Of a stretch of 64,000 nt of DNA, positions 9,535 to 17,995 are shown piece by piece. Made by a program: the position numbers and the translations under genes. The first letter of the stretch is position 1; each line of letters begins with the position of its first letter. Origin of the DNA: Pseudophaeobacter sp. (lineage in GTDB: Bacteria; Pseudomonadota; Alphaproteobacteria; Rhodobacterales; Rhodobacteraceae). The notes under the pieces were generated by a model. That model saw only the letters and a program-made list of their open reading frames with translations, was not told the DNA's origin and searched no databases. Location: the NCBI GenBank assembly GCA_027019165.1, contig JALUXC010000025.1:83503-147502 (forward strand), read 5' to 3'.

Positions 9535-11049
9535 ATGACCTTTCTCCCGCATGGAAAACACCTGATTGCCGGCACATGGGTTGGCAGCGAAACGCAGTTC
9601 ACCTCCGATCCGGCCAATGGTGCAGCGCATCGCTTTGCGGTTGGAACGCCGCAGGATGTGAACACGGCCTGTGATGCCGCCGCCAAGGCTTTCTGGTCGT
9701 ATAGTGCGTCCACACGTCAGGAGCGCGCCGCGTTCCTGGAGGCAATCGCCGACGAAATCGAAGCCAGAGCCGAGGCGATCACAGCAATTGGCACCGAGGA
9801 AACCGGCCTGCCCAAGGCCCGCCTTGAGGGGGAGCGGGGCCGCACCACCGGACAATTGCGTCTCTTTGCCAAGCATATCCTGGAGGGCGATTTTCTCGAC
9901 CGTCGCCACGATGCGGCGCTACCGGACCGCGCGCCTCTGCCCCGCCCGGATCTGAAGATGGTACAGCGCCCGGTTGGCCCGGTTGCAGTCTTTGGCGCCT
10001 CCAACTTTCCTCTGGCTTTCTCAACGGCGGGCGGTGATACCGCATCGGCGCTTGCGGCGGGCTGCCCGGTTGTGGTCAAGGGCCATCCCGCGCATCCCGG
10101 CACCGGTGAAATCGTGGCCGAGGCCATTCTGGCCGCAATCACTCGCTGCAACATTGCCCCGGGTGTCTTTTCCCTGATCCAAAGCAACGCCCATGATGTG
10201 GGAGAATCCTTGGTCACGCACCCCTCGATCACCGCTGTCGGCTTTACCGGATCACTGGCGGGCGGACGCGCCTTGTTTGATCTTTGCGCGGCACGGCCCC
10301 GGCCCATCCCCTTCTTTGGAGAGCTGGGCAGCGTCAACCCGATGTTCCTCTTGCCGGAGGCCTTGAAGGCGCGCGGCGATGCCATTGCAAAAGGCTGGGC
10401 CGGATCGCTGACCATGGGCGCGGGCCAATTCTGCACCAATCCCGGCCTCGCCATCGTCATCGACAGCCCCGAAGCGCAGGCCTTTTGCGACGCTGCCGCC
10501 GCTGCGCTTGGCTCTGTCGAACCGCAAACCATGCTGACAGGTGGTATCGCAAAGGCCTATCAGGCCGGATGTGATCGGATCTCGGGAACCAAGGGTGTGC
10601 AAGCGCTCCTCACATCGGGCAATGAACCGCGCGAGGCATCCCCGCATCTGTTCAGGACAACCGGCGTGCAGTGGCTGGCCGATCCATCGCTTGGCGAAGA
10701 GGTCTTTGGCCCGCTGGGGTTGATCATTGTGGTCCGGGACGAGAGCGAAATGGCAGAGGTCGCCATGGCACTTGAGGGTCAGCTGACCTGCACGCTGCAT
10801 CTTGAGGACAGCGACACGCCCCTGGCACGGCGGCTGATGCCAGTGCTTGAGCAAAAAGCAGGCCGTATCCTGGCCAATGGGTTCCCCACGGGGGTCGAGG
10901 TCTGCGACAGCATGGTCCATGGCGGCCCCTACCCTGCTTCGACGAATTTCGGAGCGACCTCGGTTGGCACCCTGGCCATTCGCCGGTTTCTGCGGCCGGT
11001 GTGTTATCAGGACATGCCGACCGATCTTTTGCCGCAGGACATAGTCTGA
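9535..11049 (+). CDS. alpha-ketoglutaric semialdehyde (2,5-dioxovalerate) dehydrogenase
   Basis: 504 aa aldehyde dehydrogenase. Visible: the substrate/cofactor stretch VGPVAVFGASNFPLAFS, VGFTGSLAGGRAL, the general-base region FFGELGSVNP and the catalytic Cys in GAGQFCTNPG. The GELGSVNP/QFCTNPG pattern is the subgroup assigned to 2,5-dioxovalerate dehydrogenases. Converts alpha-ketoglutaric semialdehyde to 2-oxoglutarate, closing the pentose branch into the TCA cycle. RBS AGAGGAT 6-7 nt before the ATG. Confidence 0.85.
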   Translation: MTFLPHGKHLIAGTWVGSETQFTSDPANGAAHRFAVGTPQDVNTACDAAAKAFWSYSASTRQERAAFLEAIADEIEARAEAITAIGTEETGLPKARLEGERGRTTGQLRLFAKHILEGDFLDRRHDAALPDRAPLPRPDLKMVQRPVGPVAVFGASNFPLAFSTAGGDTASALAAGCPVVVKGHPAHPGTGEIVAEAILAAITRCNIAPGVFSLIQSNAHDVGESLVTHPSITAVGFTGSLAGGRALFDLCAARPRPIPFFGELGSVNPMFLLPEALKARGDAIAKGWAGSLTMGAGQFCTNPGLAIVIDSPEAQAFCDAAAAALGSVEPQTMLTGGIAKAYQAGCDRISGTKGVQALLTSGNEPREASPHLFRTTGVQWLADPSLGEEVFGPLGLIIVVRDESEMAEVAMALEGQLTCTLHLEDSDTPLARRLMPVLEQKAGRILANGFPTGVEVCDSMVHGGPYPASTNFGATSVGTLAIRRFLRPVCYQDMPTDLLPQDIV

Positions 11050-11052
11050 CTC

Positions 11053-11955
11053 ATGCCGCTTGCCGATTGGATCGCTGTTGACTGGGGCACCTCCCGGCTG
11101 CGCCTATGGGCGCTCGAAAGTTCGGGCAGGATCCTTGGCACGCAGGCCTCCGACAAGGGCATGGGGCAGCTGTCTGCCGAAGGGTTCGAACCCGCCCTTC
11201 TTGCGCTGGCCGCGCCCTATCTCGACCCAACCCGCCGCACCAAGATTTTGATCTGTGGCATGGCGGGCGCGCGGCAAGGCTGGCACGAGGCCCCGTATCG
11301 GCAGGTGCCCTGCACCCCGGTCGGCGATGGAACCGTTCAGCCAGAGGTTTCGGACCCGCGGCTTGATGTTCACATCCTGCCGGGGCTGAGCCAACAGGCG
11401 CCTCCCGATGTCATGCGGGGAGAAGAAGTGCAGATTGCCGGGTTCCTGATGCATCACCCCGGATTTGATGGCACGCTGTGCCTGCCGGGCACACATTGCA
11501 AATGGGTTCGTGTTGCAGACGGCTGCGTGCAGTCCTTTCAGACCACCATGACCGGCGAGCTTTTTGACCTGATGAGCCGCCAGTCGATCCTGCGCCACGA
11601 TCTGGGCGAAGGCTGGGACACTGCCGCGTTTCTGGCGGCCAGCCAGGCTGCCTGCGCCAATCCTGAACTGGCCTTTTCCGATCTCTTTGCCTTGCGTGCC
11701 GGGGCGCTGCTGGGCAAACCTGTCAGCAAAACGCCCCGATCAGTTCTGTCGGGCCTGTTGATCGGTGCGGAACTGTCGGCGACGTGCAAACACTGGCAAG
11801 GTCAAAAGGTGGTTGTGATCGGCGCGCCGGATCTTGCGAGACGGTATTGCGATGCGCTCGCCCAGCAAGGTGCAAAGGTCACTGACCTGGATGGGACAGA
11901 GTTGGTTCTGGACGGGCTGAAGGCCTGTCATCTTCAACAGGAAGGCTACCCATGA
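11053..11955 (+). CDS. dgoK: 2-dehydro-3-deoxygalactonokinase
   Basis: 300 aa. N-terminal DWIAVDWGTSRLRLWAL is the phosphate-binding loop of the DgoK sugar-acid kinase family, followed by ILICGMAGARQGWHEAPY and LCLPGTHCKWVRVADG. Phosphorylates 2-keto-3-deoxy-galactonate to KDPGal, the first committed step of the De Ley-Doudoroff galactose branch. The stop codon overlaps the start of the aldolase gene (ATGA), so kinase and aldolase are translationally coupled. Confidence 0.9.
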   Translation: MPLADWIAVDWGTSRLRLWALESSGRILGTQASDKGMGQLSAEGFEPALLALAAPYLDPTRRTKILICGMAGARQGWHEAPYRQVPCTPVGDGTVQPEVSDPRLDVHILPGLSQQAPPDVMRGEEVQIAGFLMHHPGFDGTLCLPGTHCKWVRVADGCVQSFQTTMTGELFDLMSRQSILRHDLGEGWDTAAFLAASQAACANPELAFSDLFALRAGALLGKPVSKTPRSVLSGLLIGAELSATCKHWQGQKVVVIGAPDLARRYCDALAQQGAKVTDLDGTELVLDGLKACHLQQEGYP

Positions 11956-12560
11956 AACCGCGAAACATAATCGCGATCCTGCGGGGGATCACGCCCGGCT
12001 CTGTGACCGGCATCGCCGAGGGTCTGATCTGCGCCGGGATAAAACAGATCGAGGTGCCGCTGAACTCCCCCGATCCGCTGACCTCGATCGAAACCCTGGC
12101 CAAGGCCTTTGGCGATATCGCCCTGATCGGTGCCGGAACCGTTCTGGAGGCCGGAGCCGTGAAAGATGTGCATCAGGCCGGTGGGCGGCTGATCGTTTCC
12201 CCCGACACGAATGTAGAGGTGATCAAAACGGCCAAGGCTCTGGATCTTGTCTCATATCCCGGGGCAATGACCCCGACCGAATGTTTCACCGCACTGCGCG
12301 CAGGCGCAGACGGTTTGAAACTGTTTCCCGGCGCCTTGATCGGACCCGAGGGTCTGCGGGCGCTGAAGGCGGTGCTGCCGCCAGAAACAACTCTGTTCAG
12401 CGTGGGAGGCGCAACACCTCAGAATTTCGCCGCCTGGCACGCCGCGGGTGCAACCGGTTTTGGCATCGGGTCGGCGCTCTATCGACCAGGCGATGATTCA
12501 AATACAGTGGCTCGCCGTGCCACTGAGATCGTTCAGGCCTATGATGAGGTGTATTCGTGA
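11952..12560 (+). CDS. dgoA: 2-dehydro-3-deoxy-6-phosphogalactonate aldolase
   Basis: 202 aa class-I KDPG/KDPGal aldolase: IIAILRGITPGS with the conserved Glu later in IKQIEVPLNSP, GAGTVLEAGAV, and the Schiff-base Lys in GLKLFPG (about residue 122). Cleaves KDPGal to pyruvate and glyceraldehyde 3-phosphate. It follows dgoK with a 4-nt overlap and itself overlaps the GTG start of the lactonase gene. Confidence 0.92.
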   Translation: MKPRNIIAILRGITPGSVTGIAEGLICAGIKQIEVPLNSPDPLTSIETLAKAFGDIALIGAGTVLEAGAVKDVHQAGGRLIVSPDTNVEVIKTAKALDLVSYPGAMTPTECFTALRAGADGLKLFPGALIGPEGLRALKAVLPPETTLFSVGGATPQNFAAWHAAGATGFGIGSALYRPGDDSNTVARRATEIVQAYDEVYS

Positions 12561-13408
12561 CTCCCGCTCAGATCTTTGATGACCGTTTGTGTGAACTTGG
12601 TGAGGGGCCCCTGTGGCACCCCGTGCGCGGGCAATTGTTCTGGTTTGATATTTTGGGAAAGCGCCTGCTGTCGCGTGTCGGCGCCCGAGCGTTGACTTGG
12701 GACTTTGACGAACATGTCTCGGCCGCGGGTTGGGTGGATCGGGACACGTTGCTGATGGCCTCAGAAACCGGGTTGCACCGGTTCGACATTGTCAGCGGCA
12801 AGCGTCTGTTGCTGCATCCGCTGGAAGCCGAGGATCCGGCGACCCGCTCAAACGATGGCCGCGCGGACCAAATGGGCGGTTTCTGGATCGGCACCATGGG
12901 CAAAAGCGCCGAACGCGGTGCGGGTGCGATATATAGACTCTACAAAGGGCAAATTCGAAAGATCTTTGACGATATCACGATCCCCAATGCGATCTGCTTT
13001 TCACCGGATGGGACAACGGCCTATTTCAGCGATACGCCGACGCAAAAGATCATGCGGCAGCCGCTGGATCACGAAGGTTGGCCAGATGGGGACCCGTCGG
13101 TCTTTGTCGATCTTGCGCCAGAAGGACTGTTCCCGGACGGTGCGGTCTGTGACCGTGACGGGGCCGTTTGGAATGCGCAATGGGGCGCGGGGCGCGTTGC
13201 ACGCTACCTGCCCGACGGCACATTTGACCGCGCGCTGCCCGTTCCGGGTCGGCACAGCTCTTGCCCCGCATTTGGTGGATTGGAATTTCAGACTCTTTTT
13301 GTGACAACAGCCCGGCAGGATCTGAAAGATGCCACGCCATCGGACGGCTGTGTGCATGAAGGATCACCCGGACCGACAGGCCTGCCCGAACACCGGGTCA
13401 TCCTGTAG
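12557..13408 (+). CDS. SMP-30/gluconolactonase-family sugar lactonase
   Basis: 283 aa beta-propeller lactonase. Metal/catalytic motifs: LGEGPLWHP (Glu near 14), SNDGRADQMGGFWIGTMG (Asn near 98) and FSPDGTTAYFSDT. Likely hydrolyses L-arabino-gamma-lactone and D-galactonolactone formed by the 1-dehydrogenase. The start is GTG, 4-nt overlap with dgoA. Last gene of the run; downstream, a weak GC hairpin at 13500-13518 faces the convergent kinase gene, but no convincing intrinsic terminator is seen. Confidence 0.85.
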   Translation: MTPAQIFDDRLCELGEGPLWHPVRGQLFWFDILGKRLLSRVGARALTWDFDEHVSAAGWVDRDTLLMASETGLHRFDIVSGKRLLLHPLEAEDPATRSNDGRADQMGGFWIGTMGKSAERGAGAIYRLYKGQIRKIFDDITIPNAICFSPDGTTAYFSDTPTQKIMRQPLDHEGWPDGDPSVFVDLAPEGLFPDGAVCDRDGAVWNAQWGAGRVARYLPDGTFDRALPVPGRHSSCPAFGGLEFQTLFVTTARQDLKDATPSDGCVHEGSPGPTGLPEHRVIL

Positions 13409-13587
13409 CTAAGGTCACCGGCTCCGACAATGGTGCGGTTCAAGCTTTCTGCGTCAGTCAAAGGATACCGACCGCACACCCAAACATAGTCTCAATCCTC
13501 CGGCCAGCAACGAGCCGGTTCTGGTTTGATCCACAGGACGCGCAGTTTTCCCAGTCTGTCAGGCTAGATTGCTAAGATCAGCGACAG

Positions 13588-14460
13588 TCAAAACCGAGCG
13601 TCCTGGACCTCTTTCAGATCGGGGATGACGTCTGCTGTGCCGTGGCGTGTAACCATCAAGGCAGCCGCCCGAGTGGCCTGTGCCATGGCCTGTGCCATCG
13701 GCATGTTCCGGTCAAGGCCTGCCAAAACATATCCTGTAAACGTGTCACCTGCCCCGGTTGTATCCAAAGGTGTCACTGGCAGCGCGGAAATTTCCTGCAC
13801 TTCGCCACTGGGCCCATGGATATGGCGGGCACCTTTCGCCCCAAGAGTAATGATTACATCCGCAACGCCCAGCGCCTCAGGAGCAAGACCAGTCGCCTCT
13901 TGCAATTGGCCGGCCTCGACCTCGTTCATGAACAAAAGATCGATATGCGGAAGCACCGCCTGGACAGCTTTCGCATCAAAGGGAGCTGCTGCATAGGCGA
14001 CCTGCAGGCCAAGATCACGGCCCATTCTGGCGGCTTCGGCTTGCAGATTGGTTTCATTCTGCATCACCAGAATGTCCCCTGCGGACGCAGCAGAAAGCGC
14101 CTGACCAAGCTGATCCTGGGTGATCGCCCGATTGGCGCCGGGAAACAGGATGATCTGGTTTTCACCGCCCTGATCCACCGCGACGATGGCATGGCCTGTG
14201 GGCGTGTCGATCTGCGCAATATGGCGAGTATCGACGCCATACTCCATCAGCCGATCCCGTGCCCATGTGCCTTCGGGGCCGACAGCGCCGATATGGCAGA
14301 CATGGCTGCCCGCGCGGGCGGCAGCAACGGACATATTCGCCCCCTTGCCGCCCAGGAACTGGGCAAATTCGCCCGCCGCCAAAGTCTCCCCCGCCTGCGG
14401 AAGATGCGGTAGGCTGTAGACCATATCGGCATTGATTGAGCCCAGATTCCAGATCGCCAT
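13588..14460 (-). CDS. PfkB-family carbohydrate kinase, ribokinase-like
   Basis: 290 aa. N-terminal NLGSINADMVYSLPHLPQAG and FLGGKGANMSVAAARAG (sugar-binding Gly-Gly-Lys loop of ribokinases) and C-terminal TTGAGDTFTGYVLAGL carrying the catalytic Asp and anion hole. Likely phosphorylates ribose or another free sugar/nucleoside; the substrate is not determinable here. It runs opposite to the sugar operon, and its ATG is 9 nt beyond the maeB stop, so it is probably the second gene of a maeB-kinase transcript. Confidence 0.8.
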   Translation of the reverse strand: MAIWNLGSINADMVYSLPHLPQAGETLAAGEFAQFLGGKGANMSVAAARAGSHVCHIGAVGPEGTWARDRLMEYGVDTRHIAQIDTPTGHAIVAVDQGGENQIILFPGANRAITQDQLGQALSAASAGDILVMQNETNLQAEAARMGRDLGLQVAYAAAPFDAKAVQAVLPHIDLLFMNEVEAGQLQEATGLAPEALGVADVIITLGAKGARHIHGPSGEVQEISALPVTPLDTTGAGDTFTGYVLAGLDRNMPMAQAMAQATRAAALMVTRHGTADVIPDLKEVQDARF

Positions 14461-14469
14461 GATACGCCC

Positions 14470-16725
14470 CTAGCCGATGTTGCAGGCCGCCAGAACCGCC
14501 ATGTTGAGCACGTCATTGGCGGTGGAAGTGGTGGAGCAGATCTGGATCGGCTTGTCGACACCCGACAGAATCGGGCCGATCACCGTGGCGCCGCCCATTT
14601 CCTGCATCAACTTGACCGAGATCGAGGCCGAGTGTCGCGCGGGCACCACCAGGATATTGGCCGGACCGGAGAGGCGCTGGAACGGGTAGTTCTCCTGCGC
14701 TTTGGCGTTCAGGGCCACATCCACGGTCATCTCGCCTTCATATTCGAAATCAACGCCGCGTTTATCGAGCACGCCGGGGGCGATGTGCATCTTTTCGGCG
14801 CGTTCCGATACCGGGTAGCCAAAGGTTGAAAAGCTGACAAAGGCCACGCGCGGATCCAGCCCCATGTGGCGGGCGACACCGGCGGCACGCTCAGCAATGG
14901 TGGCAAGGTCGTTCTCATCCGGCCATTCATGGACCAGTGTATCGCCGATCAGCACGATCCGCCCCTTGTGCAAGAGAGCCGTCACGCCAGCCGCACCATG
15001 TTTGGCATCGGCGTCAAAGACGTGGTTGATCTGGTCCATCACGTGGGCGGATTTCCGGGTGGCACCGGTAACCAGACCATCACCATGGCCATGCGCCAGC
15101 ATCAGCGCCGAGAACACATGCCGGTCGCGGCCCACCAGCCGGTGGATGTCCTTGCGGTCAAACCCCTTGCGCTGCAGTCGGTTGAACAGAAAGTCCTTGT
15201 AGGTGTCGAAATGCTGGGTATTGGCGGCATTGACCACCTCCAGCTCGCGCACCGCATCGCCAAGGCCTGCCGTTTCCAGCTTGGCCTTCACATCGTCGGG
15301 GCGACCCACCACCAGCGCCTTGCCAAAGCCCGAGCGCTGATAGGTGACGGCAGCGCGCAAGACGCGGGGATCATCCCCTTCGGCAAAGATCATCCGCGAC
15401 TGGGCCGAGCGCGCCCGCGCATTGAGGCCGCGCAGGATCGAGGCAGTCGGATCCATGCGGCTTTTGAGGCTGATCTCATAGGCCTCCATATCGATGATCG
15501 GGCGGCGGGCGGCGCCAGTGTCCATACCCGCCTTTGCAACCGCTGGCGGGATGCGGTGGATCAGGCGCGGGTCAAAGGGCGTCGGGATGATGTAATCGCG
15601 GCCAAAGCTGAGCGATTTGCCATAGGCCAGCGCCACCTCATCCGGCACATCCTCGCGTGCGAGCGCCGCCAAGGCATGGGCACATGCGATCTTCATCTCA
15701 TCGTTGATGGCGCGGGCATTGATGTCGAGCGCGCCGCGAAAGAGGTAGGGAAAGCCCAACACGTTGTTCACCTGGTTGGGATAATCCGAGCGGCCCGTGG
15801 CCACGATAGCATCGACGCGCACTTCGTGGGCTTCTTCCGGGGTGATCTCGGGGTCCGGGTTTGCCATGGCAAAGATCACCGGATTGTCGGCCATGGATTT
15901 GACCATATCCTGAGTCACCGCGCCCTTGACCGACACACCAAGGAAGACATCGGCGCCCTCCATAGCTTCCTCAAGAGTGCGCAGCTCGGTCTTGATGGCA
16001 TGGGCCGATTTCCACTGATTCATGCCCTCGGTGCGTCCCTGGTAGATCACACCCTTGGTGTCGCAAACGATGCAGTTTTCGTGACGTGCACCCATGGATT
16101 TCAGCAGCTCGATACAGGCGATACCGGCCGCGCCTGCCCCGTTGAGAACGATTTTTACGTCCTCGATCTTCTTGCCCGAGATATGCAGCGCATTGATCAG
16201 CCCCGCCGCGCAGATCACCGCGGTGCCATGCTGGTCGTCGTGGAAGACCGGGATGTCCATCTCTTCTTTGAGGCGCTGCTCGATGATGAAGCACTCGGGC
16301 GCCTTGATGTCCTCAAGGTTGATGCCGCCAAAGGTCGGGCCCATCAGGCGCACCGCCTTGCAGAACTCGTCCGGGTCTTCGGTGTCTAGCTCAATATCGA
16401 TGGAATTCACGTCGGCAAAGCGCTTGAAGAGAACGGATTTCCCCTCCATCACCGGCTTCGATCCCAGCGCACCCAGATTGCCCAGACCCAAAACCGCTGT
16501 GCCATTAGAAATCACCGCCACAAGGTTGCCCTTGTTGGTATAGTCATAGGCTGTTTCCGGGTTCTCAGCGATGGCCTCGCAAGGTACCGCGACACCCGGA
16601 GAATAAGCCAAGGACAGATCCCTTTGCGTGGTCATCGGGACAGTTGCATTGATCTCCCACTTGCCGGGGGTGGGTTCCAGATGGAAGGCAAGCGCCTCTT
16701 CGTTGGTGATCTTCGCTTTGGGCAT
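14470..16725 (-). CDS. maeB: NADP-dependent malic enzyme with C-terminal phosphotransacetylase-like domain
   Basis: 751 aa. The malic enzyme half (about 1-430) shows SLAYSPGVAVPCEAI, KGNLVAVISNGTAVLGLGNLG, FHDDQHGTAVICAAG and the dinucleotide loop VLNGAGAAGIACIELL. The C-terminal third (LNARARSAQSRMIFAEGDD to the end) is the phosphate acetyltransferase-like domain found in long MaeB proteins. Converts malate to pyruvate plus CO2 and NADPH. Start placed at MPKAKITNEEA (16725), preceded by GAGAGGACACC; a 20-residue upstream extension has no homologous look. Confidence 0.92.
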   Translation of the reverse strand: MPKAKITNEEALAFHLEPTPGKWEINATVPMTTQRDLSLAYSPGVAVPCEAIAENPETAYDYTNKGNLVAVISNGTAVLGLGNLGALGSKPVMEGKSVLFKRFADVNSIDIELDTEDPDEFCKAVRLMGPTFGGINLEDIKAPECFIIEQRLKEEMDIPVFHDDQHGTAVICAAGLINALHISGKKIEDVKIVLNGAGAAGIACIELLKSMGARHENCIVCDTKGVIYQGRTEGMNQWKSAHAIKTELRTLEEAMEGADVFLGVSVKGAVTQDMVKSMADNPVIFAMANPDPEITPEEAHEVRVDAIVATGRSDYPNQVNNVLGFPYLFRGALDINARAINDEMKIACAHALAALAREDVPDEVALAYGKSLSFGRDYIIPTPFDPRLIHRIPPAVAKAGMDTGAARRPIIDMEAYEISLKSRMDPTASILRGLNARARSAQSRMIFAEGDDPRVLRAAVTYQRSGFGKALVVGRPDDVKAKLETAGLGDAVRELEVVNAANTQHFDTYKDFLFNRLQRKGFDRKDIHRLVGRDRHVFSALMLAHGHGDGLVTGATRKSAHVMDQINHVFDADAKHGAAGVTALLHKGRIVLIGDTLVHEWPDENDLATIAERAAGVARHMGLDPRVAFVSFSTFGYPVSERAEKMHIAPGVLDKRGVDFEYEGEMTVDVALNAKAQENYPFQRLSGPANILVVPARHSASISVKLMQEMGGATVIGPILSGVDKPIQICSTTSTANDVLNMAVLAACNIG

Positions 16726-17049
16726 GAGCTGTAGGTGTCCTCTCCTAATCGGCACAGTCTTAGCCCAGCCCTGCGCCCCCCTCAATCCGATCTGAAAAGA
16801 AATTGGCCCGTAAAAAGCAATATTATTTCAAATAAAAGTTGATTGATTCAGTCAGATTTCCGCCACAATCTCGCCGCGCCGAAGCTCGAATATGTTAATA
16901 ACTACTAACAGCCTCCTGATCGTCGGGTGGCGCTCGGGCGGCACTCAAAGGCCTGTGAAGCCTATGTCAGAACGGCATACCATCATTTCGAAGAGCCACG
17001 CCCCACCGTCTTTGAACGGGACGTTGGAGTTAACTTGGGATGCAAATAT
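16726..17049. other. non-coding region between maeB and the flagellin gene
   Basis: 324 bp between divergent starts. The maeB-proximal part (16800-16845) is AT-rich and suits a promoter. A near-consensus CtrA box is at 16895-16909. The remaining ~140 bp before the flagellin ATG would be a long leader; no small gene or clear riboswitch is recognised. Confidence 0.5.
16895..16909. promoter_or_regulatory. near-consensus CtrA box upstream of flagellin
   Basis: TTAA-N7-TAAC (TTAA at 16895-16898, TAAC at 16906-16909) matches 7 of 8 fixed positions of the CtrA motif TTAA-N7-TTAA. It lies about 140 bp upstream of the flagellin ATG. CtrA controls motility genes in Rhodobacterales, so the context fits, but an AT-rich promoter can give this by chance. 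Confidence 0.4.
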
Positions 17050-17895
17050 ATGACGAGTATCAACACAAACAGCGGTGCCATGACGGCGCTGCAAATGCTG
17101 GGCGGAACCGTCCAGAGCCGGTCGGATGTTCAAGACGCGGTTTCCACCGGCCGTGAAATCAACAGCGCCAAGGACAACGCAGCGCTCTGGGCCATTTCTC
17201 AGATCATGGAAACGGACACTGCTGGCTTCAAGGCCACCTCCAAATCCCTCTCTCTGGGTGAAGCAACAGTGGCCGTCGCATCGGTCGGTGCTGAAAGGAT
17301 CGCCGAAACGGTCAGGGAGATGAAAGAACTTGCGATAACCGCCGCCAGCGGATTGGTCGACTTCTCCAAGATCGAAGCGCAGATGCAGGAGAAGACGGAT
17401 CAAATCAATTCGATCATCTCCTCCAGCCAGTTCAACGGAGCAAACCTGTTGAAAACAAATGTAAACGACAGTGGAGCGACCAGTTTGTCTGTGGCTGCAT
17501 CTCTGGATCGGGACAGCGCTGTCGATGTCTCCCTGTCGATGATCGAAGTGGACAGCGTCAATTTCGAAGGCGATGCCGCCTTTGACATTAACGGGCGCAC
17601 GGCGATCACGGATCAAGCCAGTGCAATCACTGCCCTGGGAGAACTGGAGGGCTTCTTGCAATTCGCCGTGGACGGCGCTGCAGCTCTCGGGTCTTCCGCC
17701 GATCGTATTGCAGGGCAGAACGAGACGGTCAGCAGACTGGCCGACGCAACGCGCATGGGAATCAGTTCAATGGTGGACACCAATATGGAGGAGGCTTCTG
17801 TCCGGCTTGCGGCTCTCAATGTTCAGCAGCAGTTGGGCACCATGTCCCTCTCCATTGCCAACTACAGTCCGCAGTCCATAGGAGTGCTGTTCTAG
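17050..17895 (+). CDS. flagellin (orphan, short)
   Basis: 281 aa. N-terminal D0/D1 helix MTSINTNSGAMTALQMLGG and ISTGREINSAKDNAALWAIS-like spacing, and a C-terminal D0 helix ending VRLAALNVQQQLGTMSLSIANYSPQSI, frame a short variable centre. This is the size and pattern of Roseobacter flagellins. Start 17050 begins at the family N-terminus (MTSINTN); its ribosome site is weak (TTGGGATG). No flagellar neighbour (flaF, flbT, hook genes) is present, so it is a detached copy. Confidence 0.85.
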   Translation: MTSINTNSGAMTALQMLGGTVQSRSDVQDAVSTGREINSAKDNAALWAISQIMETDTAGFKATSKSLSLGEATVAVASVGAERIAETVREMKELAITAASGLVDFSKIEAQMQEKTDQINSIISSSQFNGANLLKTNVNDSGATSLSVAASLDRDSAVDVSLSMIEVDSVNFEGDAAFDINGRTAITDQASAITALGELEGFLQFAVDGAAALGSSADRIAGQNETVSRLADATRMGISSMVDTNMEEASVRLAALNVQQQLGTMSLSIANYSPQSIGVLF

Positions 17896-17995
17896 GCCAG
17901 CAGCGCGAAAGACCCATAGCTGGTCAGGCGTAACCGGGTTTTCCTTGGTCCATCCGCATTGTAAATGTCGGACGAACACTTTCGGGGGACCTTGC

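Noticed and set aside
13500..13520. possible terminator for the sugar operon
   Set aside because: Only a 5-bp stem with a 9-nt loop and no T run.
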